A stretch of 64,000 bases of DNA from Marinobacterium mangrovicola (lineage in GTDB: Bacteria > Pseudomonadota > Gammaproteobacteria > Pseudomonadales > Balneatricaceae), in contig NZ_SMFU01000015.1 of NCBI RefSeq assembly GCF_004339595.1, positions 1-64,000 on the forward strand, read 5' to 3'. The notes under the pieces are model-generated. The model made no database searches. It saw only the letters and a list, made by a program, of their open reading frames with translations, and was not told the origin of the DNA. Below are positions 8,774-17,772 of this stretch, in pieces. Position numbers and translations under genes: made by a program. Positions within the stretch are counted from its first letter, which is position 1. Each line of letters begins with the position of its first letter.

Positions 8774-8980
8774 TTATGCGCCACTGAGACTCAAAGCCCA
8801 ACGGACGAGAAAAATCACGAAAATCACGAAAACGGCGGCCATCAACAGGCCTACAACCACGAAGTGGATGGCCCGCCCTTCTTTGAAATCCTCTTGCCGG
8901 CGCCGCTCGGACTGGACGCCCAAAAAGCCAGCGAGTACTCCAAGCAGGGTTCGCCACCAGCGCTTCAGGATATGACTCAT
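8774..8980 (-). CDS. DUF2970 family small membrane protein
   Basis: A 68-residue protein beginning MSHILKRWWRTLLGVLAGFLG, with a charged middle (SERRRQEDFKEGRAI) and one long C-terminal helix (about 44-63). This is the DUF2970 pattern, a small family commonly near cytochrome oxidase genes and without assigned function. The start at 8980 is chosen because AAGGAAGG lies nine bases upstream; a GTG three codons earlier abuts that site and is less likely. It is upstream of coxB on the same strand with a 212-bp gap, so it may have its own transcript. Confidence 0.75.
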   Translation of the reverse strand: MSHILKRWWRTLLGVLAGFLGVQSERRRQEDFKEGRAIHFVVVGLLMAAVFVIFVIFLVRWALSLSGA

Positions 8981-9070
8981 AAGACTCACCTTCCTTAAGA
9001 AACCTGTGGGCAGGTCTCTTAAGATATAGGTCAGGCAAGCCTCTTTTGCGAGAGAGCCATACCGAGAGGA

Positions 9071-9310
9071 TCAGCCAGCGCGCTGCATCTCTCGAATCGC
9101 TTCTTCCAGCATCTGGCGATACTGATCGGTCAGAAATCCCACCGCCTTGGACGGGTCATCATCTTCCTGGCTGAGATAATTGAATGCATTGAACCGCGCG
9201 GCGGCATGCATGATCGCGGCGCTCAACATAGGCTGAGCCCACTCCTCCAGCATCTCGTTGGCGAGATTGACGAACTCATCCGATACTTCAAAAAAATCAG
9301 CTTCAAGCAT
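9071..9310 (-). CDS. DUF3144 family protein
   Basis: A 79-residue acidic, mostly helical soluble protein. The stretches FVNLANEM and AIMHAAARFNAFNY match DUF3144, a small uncharacterised gammaproteobacterial family. AGGAG lies just before the ATG. It is 14 bp from the preceding minus-strand gene (9325-9627), so the two are probably co-transcribed. No membrane segment or metal motif is seen. Confidence 0.75.
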   Translation of the reverse strand: MLEADFFEVSDEFVNLANEMLEEWAQPMLSAAIMHAAARFNAFNYLSQEDDDPSKAVGFLTDQYRQMLEEAIREMQRAG

Positions 9311-9324
9311 CTCGCACTCCTCGG

Positions 9325-9627
9325 TTACTCAACCATATCGCCGCAGAGATATTCATCTATCTCACGCAAAATGTAGTGATTCGACTTGATATCACGGGCC
9401 AAAGCCACGCTCTCGGCAGGGCTAAAACCGTTCAGGTCGAAGGAAAGGGAGCCCGCCTGCTGATTGTCGTAGAACAGACTGAGATGCAGACGAATCGTAT
9501 GATGGGCTTCGGTGGCAAGCTGCAAGCGGGAAACCACGCGCAGATGCGAGTCCACCACATTGATAAAGTTCAGTGCGCTATCGCCGGTAAGCCCCGCGGT
9601 ATCGATTCGTTCAGCGGTGTTCGACAT
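9325..9627 (-). CDS. Unrecognised 100-residue protein
   Basis: Not recognised. It has a good start (AGGGAGAACAGGGG before ATG) and runs directly into the DUF3144 gene. The sequence is hydrophilic, without a signal peptide or membrane helix. The middle (LRVVSRLQLATEAHHTIRLH) and acidic C-terminus (REIDEYLCGDMVE) suggest a mixed alpha/beta cytosolic protein. Neighbours offer no specific role beyond sitting between the oxidase and msrPQ loci. Confidence 0.65.
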   Translation of the reverse strand: MSNTAERIDTAGLTGDSALNFINVVDSHLRVVSRLQLATEAHHTIRLHLSLFYDNQQAGSLSFDLNGFSPAESVALARDIKSNHYILREIDEYLCGDMVE

Positions 9628-9740
9628 CCCCTGTTCTCCCTATCGTGTTCTTCACCCCGTCGAGAGAAATTGCATATCGAATGCCAGAACAGCCAGTCCG
9701 CAGAGAGCATCATAAGCTACTGATATGTAAGGAGTGCCCC

Positions 9741-9780
9741 AAACCCGACAAAGCGCCCTCTAGCGCAAAGTGTCGGGTTT
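9741..9780 (-). terminator. Long hairpin downstream of msrQ
   Basis: AAACCCGACA (9741-9750) and TGTCGGGTTT (9771-9780) are perfect 10-bp inverted arms, with an inner GCGC/GCGC stem. It lies 15 bp past the msrQ stop. There is no clean T run beyond the stem, but the outer A/T pairs give a TTT end in either direction. It probably terminates msrPQ. Confidence 0.55.
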
Positions 9781-9795
9781 ACGCCAAAAACAAGC

Positions 9796-10428
9796 TCAGG
9801 CGTGTTGAACCCGACTACGTCGTTTCCACCAATAAATAACCCGGTGGCCCAACAACGCCAGCAACACCAGCGCGTAGCCAAGCACCTCACCGAACCCTGC
9901 GCGAATCAGCCAGGCGAAATGCAGCATCGCCAGCAGCGCAATGGGGTAAACCAGGTAGTGCAACTGCTGCCAGTGCCTGCCCAGCCTGCGGACCCAGCCT
10001 CTGGTCGAGGTAATACCGAGCGCCACAAGCCCCAGCCAGGCGACAAAGCCGACTATGATGTAGGGGCGCTCCGATAGCTCCCGGGCTATAAGGTCTGCGC
10101 GCCAGCCAAGAATAAAAGTGGCGAAGGAAAGCAGATGAAGACAGGCGTAAAACAGCGTGTAGAGCCCGAACATACGCCGGTAGCGCTGCAGCCAATTCCA
10201 TCCAAACAGACGGCGGCAGGGTGTCACTGCCAGAGTCAGAAACAGAAACCTGAGCGTCCAAATACCAAAAAAGGTGACGATGGTCTGCGCAGGATCCGCG
10301 CCCAGATCCAGGCTATAAGCGGCCTCAGCAATATACGCCAGTGGCAGCAGCGGTAGTAGGAACAGCAACCACCAGAAGCTCCGGCGCCCTGCCTTGGAGC
10401 GATGCAGCTCCGCAATACTCAGTACCAT
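9796..10428 (-). CDS. msrQ: Heme-binding membrane subunit of the MsrPQ methionine sulfoxide reductase
   Basis: A 210-residue membrane protein of the MsrQ (YedZ) family: about six helices of the ferric-reductase-like fold. His residues in [21 protein letters not shown] and LLAMLHFAW are likely heme ligands. It passes quinone or flavin electrons to periplasmic MsrP, which repairs oxidised methionines in exported proteins. Its start overlaps the msrP end by 10 bp, matching the usual two-gene operon. The ending KRRSRVQHA is a cytoplasmic basic tail. Confidence 0.95.
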   Translation of the reverse strand: MVLSIAELHRSKAGRRSFWWLLFLLPLLPLAYIAEAAYSLDLGADPAQTIVTFFGIWTLRFLFLTLAVTPCRRLFGWNWLQRYRRMFGLYTLFYACLHLLSFATFILGWRADLIARELSERPYIIVGFVAWLGLVALGITSTRGWVRRLGRHWQQLHYLVYPIALLAMLHFAWLIRAGFGEVLGYALVLLALLGHRVIYWWKRRSRVQHA

Positions 10429-11423
10429 TTGCGCAGATCCATACCCTGATAGAGATGAGCCACCTGATCGGCATAGCCGTTAAACATACGTGTATCGATC
10501 TGGTTGGGGTTGAACAGCGACGAAGGCAAACGCCGCTCGGTGGCCTGGCTCCAGCGCGGGTGGTCCACTTCCGGGTTCACGTTGGCGTAAAAGCCGTATT
10601 CGCTGGGCGCCGTCTCATTCCAGGTCGCGCGCGGCATCTGCTCGGTAAAGCGGATGCTGACGATCGACTTGATACTCTTGAAGCCATATTTCCAGGGCAC
10701 AACCAGCCGGAACGGCGCGCCGTTCTGCGGCGGCAGCGCATCGCCATAAACACCTACGGCCATCAGCGTCAGCGGGTGCATCGCCTCATCCATCCGCAGG
10801 CCTTCTGAATAGGGCCAATTCAGCGTACTGAAAAAGCTCTTCTGCCCCGGCATCTGGTCAGGGTCATGCAGGGTAGTGAACTCTACGAACTTGGCGTTAC
10901 CGGTGGGCTCCAGACGGGAGATCAGCTTATGCAGCGGAACACCCACCCAGGGGATCACCATGGACCAGGCCTCGACGCAGCGCAGACGGTAGATCCGCTC
11001 CTCCAGCTCATGGGGTTTGAGCAGGTCCTCCAGGTTATAGGAACCGGGCTTGCTGCACTCGCCACTGACCTCGACCTTCCAGGGATCGGTTTTCAACCCC
11101 TGTGCCTTCGCTTTGGGATCCTCTTTCGCCAGACCGAACTCGTAAAAGTTGTTATGACCAGTGACGTGGCGATACGGCGTCAGGTCTTCACCATTGATCG
11201 GTTGGCCCTTGCTGGCAGCACGCAGCTTTTCCTGCAGCCACTCCGGGCCCGGATAGCGTTTCGCCTCATCCGGCAGTTCATAACGTTCCAGCGCCCGGGC
11301 GGGACCAGCAGCCATCAGTGCGCCACCGGCCAGCATCGCCTTGAGCAGCTCGCGACGGCGACGGTAGACCGATTCCGGTGTTATTTCGCTGGACCGGATA
11401 TCCGATGGTTTTTTAATCAACAT
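10419..11423 (-). CDS. msrP: Periplasmic methionine sulfoxide reductase, molybdopterin catalytic subunit
   Basis: A 334-residue MsrP (YedY) protein with a Tat signal ([18 protein letters not shown]), consistent with folded cofactor export. The sulfite-oxidase-like molybdopterin domain contains the [10 protein letters not shown] segment whose Cys coordinates Mo, plus GVPLHKLI and [12 protein letters not shown]. Together with MsrQ it reduces methionine sulfoxide in envelope proteins. Length and motif order are normal. It heads the operon; the upstream 306-bp gap is shared with divergent ghrA. Confidence 0.96.
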   Translation of the reverse strand: MLIKKPSDIRSSEITPESVYRRRRELLKAMLAGGALMAAGPARALERYELPDEAKRYPGPEWLQEKLRAASKGQPINGEDLTPYRHVTGHNNFYEFGLAKEDPKAKAQGLKTDPWKVEVSGECSKPGSYNLEDLLKPHELEERIYRLRCVEAWSMVIPWVGVPLHKLISRLEPTGNAKFVEFTTLHDPDQMPGQKSFFSTLNWPYSEGLRMDEAMHPLTLMAVGVYGDALPPQNGAPFRLVVPWKYGFKSIKSIVSIRFTEQMPRATWNETAPSEYGFYANVNPEVDHPRWSQATERRLPSSLFNPNQIDTRMFNGYADQVAHLYQGMDLRKWY

Positions 11424-11729
11424 CCGTCGTCTCCTTATTTTGTAACGGGTTAGACGCCAGGCTTTACATAAAGCTCCCTGTGTCTTCTGCTGTGTAGTCG
11501 CGCGAAGGCGTTAAACCTTACACTGGAGCCACATTTCTTTGCTTTTCTGAGGACAATCTCCATTACGAAACGGGGTTCATTACCGATCATCTGCGCCCTG
11601 CGGGCGCGGAATCCGCAGGAACTGCTATTACGAGAGTCGATTTAAGCAGTCAATGTTGCCAAGTTTCAGTAGGGTAAGGGTTTACGCAGAAAACCGGCCC
11701 GGCATCGATAGCCACCAAAAGGAATCCCC
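11424..11729. other. Divergent intergenic region between msrP and ghrA
   Basis: A 306-bp region without a supported gene. It should hold promoters for msrPQ (leftwards) and ghrA (rightwards). The only clear structure is the 15-bp palindrome GCGCCCTGCGGGCGC (11593-11607), nested within CTGCG/CGCAG arms. No confident -35/-10 pair was identified. AAGGA directly before 11730 serves as the ghrA ribosome site. Confidence 0.5.
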
Positions 11730-12659
11730 ATGAGTTTTATCTACCACGCTGACCGGCAGCGCGGCCTTCGCTGGAAGCGATACTTTGCCGTTCACGCACC
11801 GCATATCCCCTTTCATATCTGGCCGGAAACCGGCGACCCCGCAGCGGTGCGTTTTATCGGCACCTGGTCACCGGAAGCGCTCGAGGATCTGAGCCGCTTT
11901 CCCAACCTCGAGGCGATCTTCTCCATTGGCGCGGGTATCGACCAGTTCGACCTGACGCGCATCCCTCCGCAGATCCCGCTGATACGGATGCAGGAGCCCG
12001 GCATCGTCTCCACCATGCGTGAATACGTACTAATGGCGGCGCTCGGCATCCATCGCAATCTGGTCGACTATATCGATCAGCAGCGCCGCGAAGTGTACGA
12101 AATCTTCGATGTGAAACCGGTTGCCGAAACCACTATCGGTGTTCTTGGCATGGGTCAGCTGGGAACGGCGGTTGCCTCAACACTCTCCAGTATAGGTTTC
12201 GACTGCCGCGGCTGGAGCCGTTCGGGCAAACCGCTGCAAGGCGTGCAGATATTCAAGGGAGAGCAGGAGCTCGGCGCGTTTCTCGCCGGGTGCAATATCC
12301 TCGTCTGTCTGCTGCCGCTTACCGATAAGACACGAGGCATCCTCAACTCCAGTCTGTTCAAGCAACTACCTGTTGGCGCAGGACTGATCAATGTGGGCCG
12401 CGGCGATCATCTGGTCGAAGCAGACCTGTTACACGCGTTGGACAGCGGCCGGCTATCATCAGCGGTGCTTGATGTGCAGAGCCCGGAGCCCCTGCCGAAA
12501 GGCCACCCCTTCTGGCAGCATCCAAGAATTCTGATCACTCCGCATATCGCCAGCCAGACCCAGCCGGAATCTGCAGCGGCGGTTCTGCTGGAGAATATCG
12601 ACAACCTGGCCCAGGGCAAACCGGTCAGCGGACTGGTAGACCGCTCCAGGGGCTACTGA
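11730..12659 (+). CDS. ghrA: Glyoxylate/hydroxypyruvate reductase A
   Basis: A 309-residue D-2-hydroxyacid dehydrogenase reducing glyoxylate and hydroxypyruvate with NAD(P)H. The Rossmann motif is GVLGMGQLGTAVA, the catalytic Arg sits in NVGRGDHLVE, Glu in the following DVQSPEPLP region, and the His in ITPHIASQTQPES, all in expected order. The N-terminal part (LEAIFSIGAGIDQFD) is typical of the GhrA branch. It stands alone on the plus strand, with an AAGGA site before the ATG and a terminator 25 bp after the stop. Confidence 0.92.
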   Translation: MSFIYHADRQRGLRWKRYFAVHAPHIPFHIWPETGDPAAVRFIGTWSPEALEDLSRFPNLEAIFSIGAGIDQFDLTRIPPQIPLIRMQEPGIVSTMREYVLMAALGIHRNLVDYIDQQRREVYEIFDVKPVAETTIGVLGMGQLGTAVASTLSSIGFDCRGWSRSGKPLQGVQIFKGEQELGAFLAGCNILVCLLPLTDKTRGILNSSLFKQLPVGAGLINVGRGDHLVEADLLHALDSGRLSSAVLDVQSPEPLPKGHPFWQHPRILITPHIASQTQPESAAAVLLENIDNLAQGKPVSGLVDRSRGY

Positions 12660-12682
12660 ACCCGTCTGATATCAGACGTAAA

Positions 12683-12711
12683 GAAGCCGCCCATTTCAGG
12701 CGGCTTTTTTT
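12683..12711 (+). terminator. Rho-independent terminator after ghrA
   Basis: The stem AAGCCGCC / GGCGGCTT around CATTTCA is followed by a run of seven T. This is a standard intrinsic terminator for ghrA. It also lies downstream of convergent gabD. Confidence 0.92.
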
Positions 12712-12748
12712 GGTGTGTTTACATTGGAGGGTTCAGATAAGGCGAGGC

Positions 12749-14206
12749 TCAGAGTCCGCCGATATGGAACGCCTTCACCTCGAGATATTCATCCATCCCC
12801 AGGCTTGAGCCTTCACGGCCAATACCGGACTGTTTGATTCCGCCGAACGGCGCTACTTCCATGGAGATAGCACCGGTGTTCAATCCAACCATACCGAACT
12901 CCAGTGCATCCATGACGCGCCAGGAACGCTGCATATCCTGGGTGAAGTAGTAAGAGCCAAGGCCGAAAGGCGTACCGTTGGCGATGGCGATCGCCTCCTC
13001 TTCGGTATCAAACCGAATCAGCGGCGCCACCGGACCAAAGGTTTCCTCATGGGCAAGCAGCATATCGGTGTTGGCTTCAGAGAGCACGGTCGGCTTCACA
13101 TATGGCGACCCAGCTTCCGGCAGACCGCCGGTTAGCACCTTGGCCCCCTTATCGATGGCATCCTGAATATGGGCGGTTACCTTATCCACAGCCTGAGCAT
13201 TGATCATGGGGCCGATGGTGGTACCCGGCTCCATGCCGTAGCCGACCTTGAGCTTTTCCACCTCTTCGACCAGACGCGCGGCGAAGCGGTCATAGATACC
13301 GCTCTGCACCAGCAGGCGGTTGGCGCAAACACAGGTCTGGCCCGCGTTACGGAACTTGCTGGCCATGGCGCCGGCCACGGCCAGCTCGATATCGGCATCG
13401 TCGAAGACGATAAACGGCGCGTTACCGCCCAGCTCCAGGCTCAGCCGCTTGATGGTATCGGCGCTCTGGCGCATCAGCAGGCTGCCAACACCGGTGGAGC
13501 CGGTGAAGGAGATCTTACGCACCGCAGGATTGCTGGTCAGCTCGCCACCGATACCCGCCGGCAGACCGGTAATCACGTTAAACACACCGGCAGGAATACC
13601 CACGCGCTCGGCCAGTACCGCCAGCGCCAGCGCCGACAGAGGCGTCAGGTCCGCCGGCTTCACAATGATCGGGCAGCCTGCCGCCAGCGCCGGCGCCACC
13701 TTGCGGGTGATCATGGCGTTGGGGAAGTTCCACGGTGTGATCGCGGCACAGACACCCACCGGCTGCTTGATCGTCATCAGGCGGCGGTCACCGCTGGGCG
13801 CCGGGATCGTCTCACCGTAGCTGCGGCGCGCCTCTTCCGAGAACCACTTAGCGAAACTGGCGCCGTAACGCACTTCGCCCTGAGCTTCCACCAGGGGCTT
13901 GCCCTGCTCCATCGTCATGATGATCGCCAGATCTTCAAGATTTTCCAGCATCAGGTCGTTCCAGGCCTCAAGCAGCGCGGCGCGCTCGGCCGCAGGACGG
14001 GCACGCCAGGCCGGCCAGGCTTTTTCCGCCAGTTCAATCGCCCGCCGGGTCTCTTCGGCACCCATGGCCGGCACAGTGGCGATAGTTTCGCCGCTGGCCG
14101 GATCGGTGACCGCCAGGGTTTCACTGGAGTCGGCATCGATCCAGCTACCGTTCACATAGGCTTTTTCCGCCAGCAGCGACGGATCCTTGAGAAGATCTTT
14201 TAACAT
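12749..14206 (-). CDS. gabD: Succinate-semialdehyde dehydrogenase (GabD-type)
   Basis: Oxidises succinate semialdehyde to succinate, the last step of GABA and putrescine breakdown. The 485-residue aldehyde dehydrogenase shows the NAD-binding SFTGSTGVG, the catalytic Glu in LELGGNAPF and the nucleophilic Cys in NAGQTCVCANR. The ending FGGIKQSGIGREGS is typical of the GabD/GabD1 branch. The start at 14206 is preferred: AGAGG lies upstream and homologues begin MLKDLLKDPSLL. The frame is open 17 codons further. Its link to the polyamine/amino-acid modules at 17.9-28.3 kb is inferred. No gabT is present here. Confidence 0.9.
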   Translation of the reverse strand: MLKDLLKDPSLLAEKAYVNGSWIDADSSETLAVTDPASGETIATVPAMGAEETRRAIELAEKAWPAWRARPAAERAALLEAWNDLMLENLEDLAIIMTMEQGKPLVEAQGEVRYGASFAKWFSEEARRSYGETIPAPSGDRRLMTIKQPVGVCAAITPWNFPNAMITRKVAPALAAGCPIIVKPADLTPLSALALAVLAERVGIPAGVFNVITGLPAGIGGELTSNPAVRKISFTGSTGVGSLLMRQSADTIKRLSLELGGNAPFIVFDDADIELAVAGAMASKFRNAGQTCVCANRLLVQSGIYDRFAARLVEEVEKLKVGYGMEPGTTIGPMINAQAVDKVTAHIQDAIDKGAKVLTGGLPEAGSPYVKPTVLSEANTDMLLAHEETFGPVAPLIRFDTEEEAIAIANGTPFGLGSYYFTQDMQRSWRVMDALEFGMVGLNTGAISMEVAPFGGIKQSGIGREGSSLGMDEYLEVKAFHIGGL

Positions 14207-14278
14207 TGCAAAACCTCTGTATCTGTTGGTTTCATCGCACCGGACATGCGGCACCATGATTGAAAAAATCGTTCAACC

Positions 14279-15169
14279 TCAACCCGTTGCCTGGCTGAAA
14301 AGCGCGAAGAGCTGTTCCTCCCCCGACAGCGATGGCTGATCGCCTCGGTACATCAGCTTCACGCGGTCGACAGGACTCAGCCCAAGGCGCTGCAGCAAGG
14401 GCTCAAGTCCAGCAGGTTCGGGAAGATCCACACGCAGAAACTCACCATCGAGGTCGACAGCCAAGGCTTCGATCAGCTGCATCGCATCCGCTTCGCTGCG
14501 GCCAATCACCGGACCGATCACCCAACCACGACCGAAACGCCGCAGGCTGGCGACGCCCTGAAGGACACCTTCGCGCCTCAACCCGATCAGCCGCTCCTGC
14601 GACCGCTCCATCGCCCATATCAGCGTGTCGGGATCAACACCCCTGGCGCGCTGCAGCATCTGCCTGACCTCTGCACAATCCGCGCTCGCGAGAGGCTCCA
14701 CTTCATCTATCAGATAGTGAGGCTCAACACCCCGACAGATCCCCTGCCACTGAACAACACACCCCGCATCAATGAAGCCGTACTTTCGATAGAGCGGCGC
14801 CCCCTCCTCTGTCGCGTTCAAAAACAGAGCGGGTGTCGGCGACTGCTCAATCAGCGTCTGCATTAAGCTTTTCCCCAGCCCTCTGCCACGGCAGGCCTGC
14901 TGAACCAGAATCAACGCCAATGAGGCGCGATCACCCTGTGCGATACGCAGACCACAGCCGATCACGCCGGAGCGATCCTCCAGCACAACGGCCTCGGCGA
15001 GATCCAGCATCAACAGCCAGTCACCTATTCGGTGCGGCCAGCCCTGGTCAAAAGAGAGTTGGCACATGGCCGGCAAATCCGATGCACCGGCTGCACGAAT
15101 TGTCATCCCTGGAGGATTAATCTCGCTGTCACCGGGTTGACCGGCCGCGCTGGAAGAACTGTTCGACAT
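14279..15169 (-). CDS. GNAT family N-acetyltransferase
   Basis: A 296-residue protein. A GNAT domain spans about residues 22-150: the acetyl-CoA pyrophosphate loop is QQACRGRGLGKSL, and LYRKYGF is the usual C-terminal segment. A second domain (about 165-285) resembles the GNAT-like extension of YitH-type acetyltransferases. The substrate is unknown. A shorter start at MTIRAAG (residue 22) is possible. It sits 11 bp after the Lrp regulator on the same strand, so it may be under the same control. Confidence 0.8.
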   Translation of the reverse strand: MSNSSSSAAGQPGDSEINPPGMTIRAAGASDLPAMCQLSFDQGWPHRIGDWLLMLDLAEAVVLEDRSGVIGCGLRIAQGDRASLALILVQQACRGRGLGKSLMQTLIEQSPTPALFLNATEEGAPLYRKYGFIDAGCVVQWQGICRGVEPHYLIDEVEPLASADCAEVRQMLQRARGVDPDTLIWAMERSQERLIGLRREGVLQGVASLRRFGRGWVIGPVIGRSEADAMQLIEALAVDLDGEFLRVDLPEPAGLEPLLQRLGLSPVDRVKLMYRGDQPSLSGEEQLFALFSQATG

Positions 15170-15179
15170 AGCTCGAGTC

Positions 15180-15668
15180 TCACTCCTGCAATAGATTACG
15201 CAACGGCACAGACTCCCTGTGTAGCGGCGATTTGATCACGATATAGCTGAAGTATTTTTCAATACCCAGATCACTGCTGATGACCGACTCGATCACTTGC
15301 TGATAGTGCTTGATGTTGCGGCAGAGAAAGCGCAGCAGATAGTCAAAGCCGCCGCTGATCAGATGGCACTCCATCACCTCTTCCACCTTGCTGATGGCCC
15401 GTTCAAAACGGGAAAAATCCGACAGCCTGTGATCTTGCAGAAACACCTCGGTGAACACGGTGATCGTGTCGGTCAGGCGTTCAAGATCCAGCCGCGCGTT
15501 ATAGCTGTTTATATAGCCCGCCTGCTCAAGCCTTTTCACACGCTGTAGACATGGGCTGGCCGACAACCCAACCGCATCGGCCAGGTTCACATTGCTAATG
15601 CGGCCTTGATTCTGAAGTTCCACCAGAATGCTGATATCTATCCGGTCCAGCTTCATACTTTCATACAT
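15180..15668 (-). CDS. Lrp/AsnC family transcriptional regulator
   Basis: A 162-residue regulator. The N-terminal winged helix has LDRIDISILVELQNQGRISNVNLADAVGLSASP in two adjoining parts, with recognition helix SPCLQRVKRLEQAGYI. The C-terminal RAM domain would bind an amino-acid effector and mediate oligomerisation. It probably controls the GNAT and/or gabD, as Lrp-type regulators often adjoin their targets. Its own start may be at residue 1 (GGGGG upstream) or residue 5. Confidence 0.92.
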   Translation of the reverse strand: MYESMKLDRIDISILVELQNQGRISNVNLADAVGLSASPCLQRVKRLEQAGYINSYNARLDLERLTDTITVFTEVFLQDHRLSDFSRFERAISKVEEVMECHLISGGFDYLLRFLCRNIKHYQQVIESVISSDLGIEKYFSYIVIKSPLHRESVPLRNLLQE

Positions 15669-15716
15669 GCAGCCCCCGTTCCCCTGTCACCTTCACCTCG
15701 CCAAACGCTATCGGCC

Positions 15717-16379
15717 TCAGGGCAGACACCCCTCAAGCCCTGCACTGGCGACGCGCAACTGCGTCTGATGCAGAGCCACAAGCTCCAGCAGGCTATCCAC
15801 AACCAGCGCAGCACCCTCTGAATCCTTGCGCCCGGCGCGCCGCAGCTGACACCAGTCCGCGCCTGAAGGAACAAGCGATCGAGATCCACCGATGAACAGA
15901 GCCGGCACGCGGGAATCGACACGCACCTCATCGCAAAGCTCTCCCTCCAGAAACCGGACCCCGGCAATCGATGCCGCCAACGGCTGGTAGCGCTGGGGAC
16001 AGAGCAGCGACAGGGTGAAGAACTTGCGCAGATACAACAACGCGCCCGGCACATCTTCATACAGCTGCCACCGGGTCACCTGCCGGGCAAATGCCCTTGC
16101 TGCGTGCAGGTCGCTCTGGAGCCCCAGCTCATTGCGGAGCTCCAAATAAGCCAGCTCGATACAGTTTTCCAGATCCGATTCCGGCTGTGCACCGCAGAGG
16201 TTGGCAAGTATCGAATCGAAGCGCCTGAGCAGATACTCATCGGTGTCATGTCGCTGGGTCAGCCGCGCCAGCGACTGCAGCGCCGTGATAAGCGAACGCT
16301 CGAAGTTGACCAGTCCAGCGGGCAGATCAAGTACGAGATGACGATAGCTAACCAGGTGCACATCACCCTGTGCTTTCAT
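15717..16379 (-). CDS. Degenerate HAD-superfamily protein, probable pseudoenzyme
   Basis: A 220-residue cytosolic protein with a good AAGGGGAA ribosome site. It aligns by eye along most of its length with the type II HAD at 19020: RHLVLDLPAGLVNFERSLITAL against KVLTFDVVGTLIDFESGVLNAV. The core fold and cap look kept and the first Asp (D18) is present, but the following GT is replaced. The motif II Thr (MTNADR in the other protein) reads LLCPQR, and the motif III Lys-Pro-Asp-Pro is missing. It is therefore probably not a phosphatase or dehalogenase. A regulatory or binding role is only inference. Confidence 0.6.
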   Translation of the reverse strand: MKAQGDVHLVSYRHLVLDLPAGLVNFERSLITALQSLARLTQRHDTDEYLLRRFDSILANLCGAQPESDLENCIELAYLELRNELGLQSDLHAARAFARQVTRWQLYEDVPGALLYLRKFFTLSLLCPQRYQPLAASIAGVRFLEGELCDEVRVDSRVPALFIGGSRSLVPSGADWCQLRRAGRKDSEGAALVVDSLLELVALHQTQLRVASAGLEGCLP

Positions 16380-16809
16380 GCGGTTCCCCTTACAACTGCG
16401 CCCCTGGCTGGAAACAGACCTGCAAAGAGGCGCCTGTCGCCAGCCAACCTCGGCACCGTGGCAGCAAACAAGGGCTTATCCACCCATCAGCCAGCTTACC
16501 CGGGCCAAATTCAGGCCGCACAAAGTTAATCCCTGCATTTAAACCGGAGGGGTATTTTCATAACTGGTGAAATCAATCACCACTTGCTCAATTACATTCA
16601 GAATAATATGAGGAGCAATTTAAATAAAAGAGCATTTTTTAAAAAACATTTTCAAATAAACAAAAAACATTATTTTCTTATTTGTTAATTGTCATTTTCC
16701 GATATGGATAATATGAAAATAAAGGAGATTTTATGCACCAATAGAAGACATTAAAAATCATCATTGGAAACTAATGGTGCACTTCAAAGTGCGGATTTTG
16801 TTGCGAAGA
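16380..16809. other. AT-rich gap with a minigene-like start and hairpins
   Basis: A 430-bp gap. About 16560-16770 is far more A/T-rich than its surroundings. At 16722-16744 a strong plus-strand site AAAGGAG precedes ATG CAC CAA TAG, a three-codon reading frame. TGCACCAATAG (16734-16744) and CTAATGGTGCA (16771-16781) form an 11-bp inverted repeat with one mismatch. GCACTTCAAAGTGC (16779-16792) is a tight palindrome. No longer gene is supported. Confidence 0.5.
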
Positions 16810-17772
16810 TCAACTTAAATCTAAGTTATGCCTGCGACAGGCATCGATAATATCCAGCTCGGGAAAGCGCTCGTTCAATAGCGCAATATCGGCATGGGTC
16901 TCGGCGATGATCCAGTCTTTGACCTTACGCGCCGCCGGGGACAACGGCTTGTTGCGGGGGAAGGTGATATGGCATAGACGCCCGGTGGTAACCAGCTCCG
17001 AACTCACCGGCACCAGCGCACCATTGCACAGCCAGTTCGATACGACATTCATCCAGCCCACCGCAAACCCCTGGCCGAGCAGGGCCGCCTGAAGCACCAC
17101 CGCATAGTCGGTGAACTCAAGCGAGTGCAGAGCGGATGCCGGGCAGTCCACACTGGTGAAATAGTCCAGCCAGTTGGTGCGATTATCGGTCAGACCAATA
17201 TAGGTGGCAGGCTCCTCCTGTCCGGCGAAGTGGGTCGCCTTGTACTCCGGGCTACAGACCAGCACCAGCAGCTCAGGAACCAGTAAATCCGCGCCCTGCG
17301 CCAGATCCTCACCGGACATGAAGCGCATACCGAAGTCCACATCCTCCACCGACCCGGAGATCGCTCCGGACATCAGCTGAAAGCGGATATCCACGTTGGG
17401 AAGCTGCGTCTGCAGCCTGTGCATTCGCGGCATCAGCCAGTGGGTGGTAAAGGCCGTGGACACCGACAGGGTGACCGTCTCCATCCCCGACCTGCGCGCA
17501 GCGATCTCCTGCAGCGAAGCATCGATGCGCTGGAAACCATCCTTCACACCACGATAGAGGATCTCGCCATCCTCCGTCAGCAGGGAGCGGCCCGACTTCC
17601 GCTCGAAGAGCCGGACCTCCAGGTACTCCTCAAGCAGCGACAGCATGCGGCTAACAGCCGGCTGGGTAACCCCCATTTCAGCAGCCGCTTTAGTGAAGCT
17701 TCCACAGCGCGCAGCGGACTCAAATACGAACAGAGCATTGGCACTTGGAATTTGTCGTCTTAGTGATGGCAT
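16810..17772 (-). CDS. LysR family transcriptional regulator (GcvA-like)
   Basis: A 320-residue LysR protein. The N-terminal helix-turn-helix contains GSFTKAAAEMGVTQPAVSRML followed by FERKSGRSLLTEDG. The rest is a periplasmic-binding-like effector domain. It is divergent from the PotABCD-type operon at 17876 with a 103-bp gap, so it most likely regulates that operon. A palindrome overlaps its start codon, which suggests autoregulation. The effector is unknown but presumably the transported amine or a derivative. Confidence 0.9.
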   Translation of the reverse strand: MPSLRRQIPSANALFVFESAARCGSFTKAAAEMGVTQPAVSRMLSLLEEYLEVRLFERKSGRSLLTEDGEILYRGVKDGFQRIDASLQEIAARRSGMETVTLSVSTAFTTHWLMPRMHRLQTQLPNVDIRFQLMSGAISGSVEDVDFGMRFMSGEDLAQGADLLVPELLVLVCSPEYKATHFAGQEEPATYIGLTDNRTNWLDYFTSVDCPASALHSLEFTDYAVVLQAALLGQGFAVGWMNVVSNWLCNGALVPVSSELVTTGRLCHITFPRNKPLSPAARKVKDWIIAETHADIALLNERFPELDIIDACRRHNLDLS

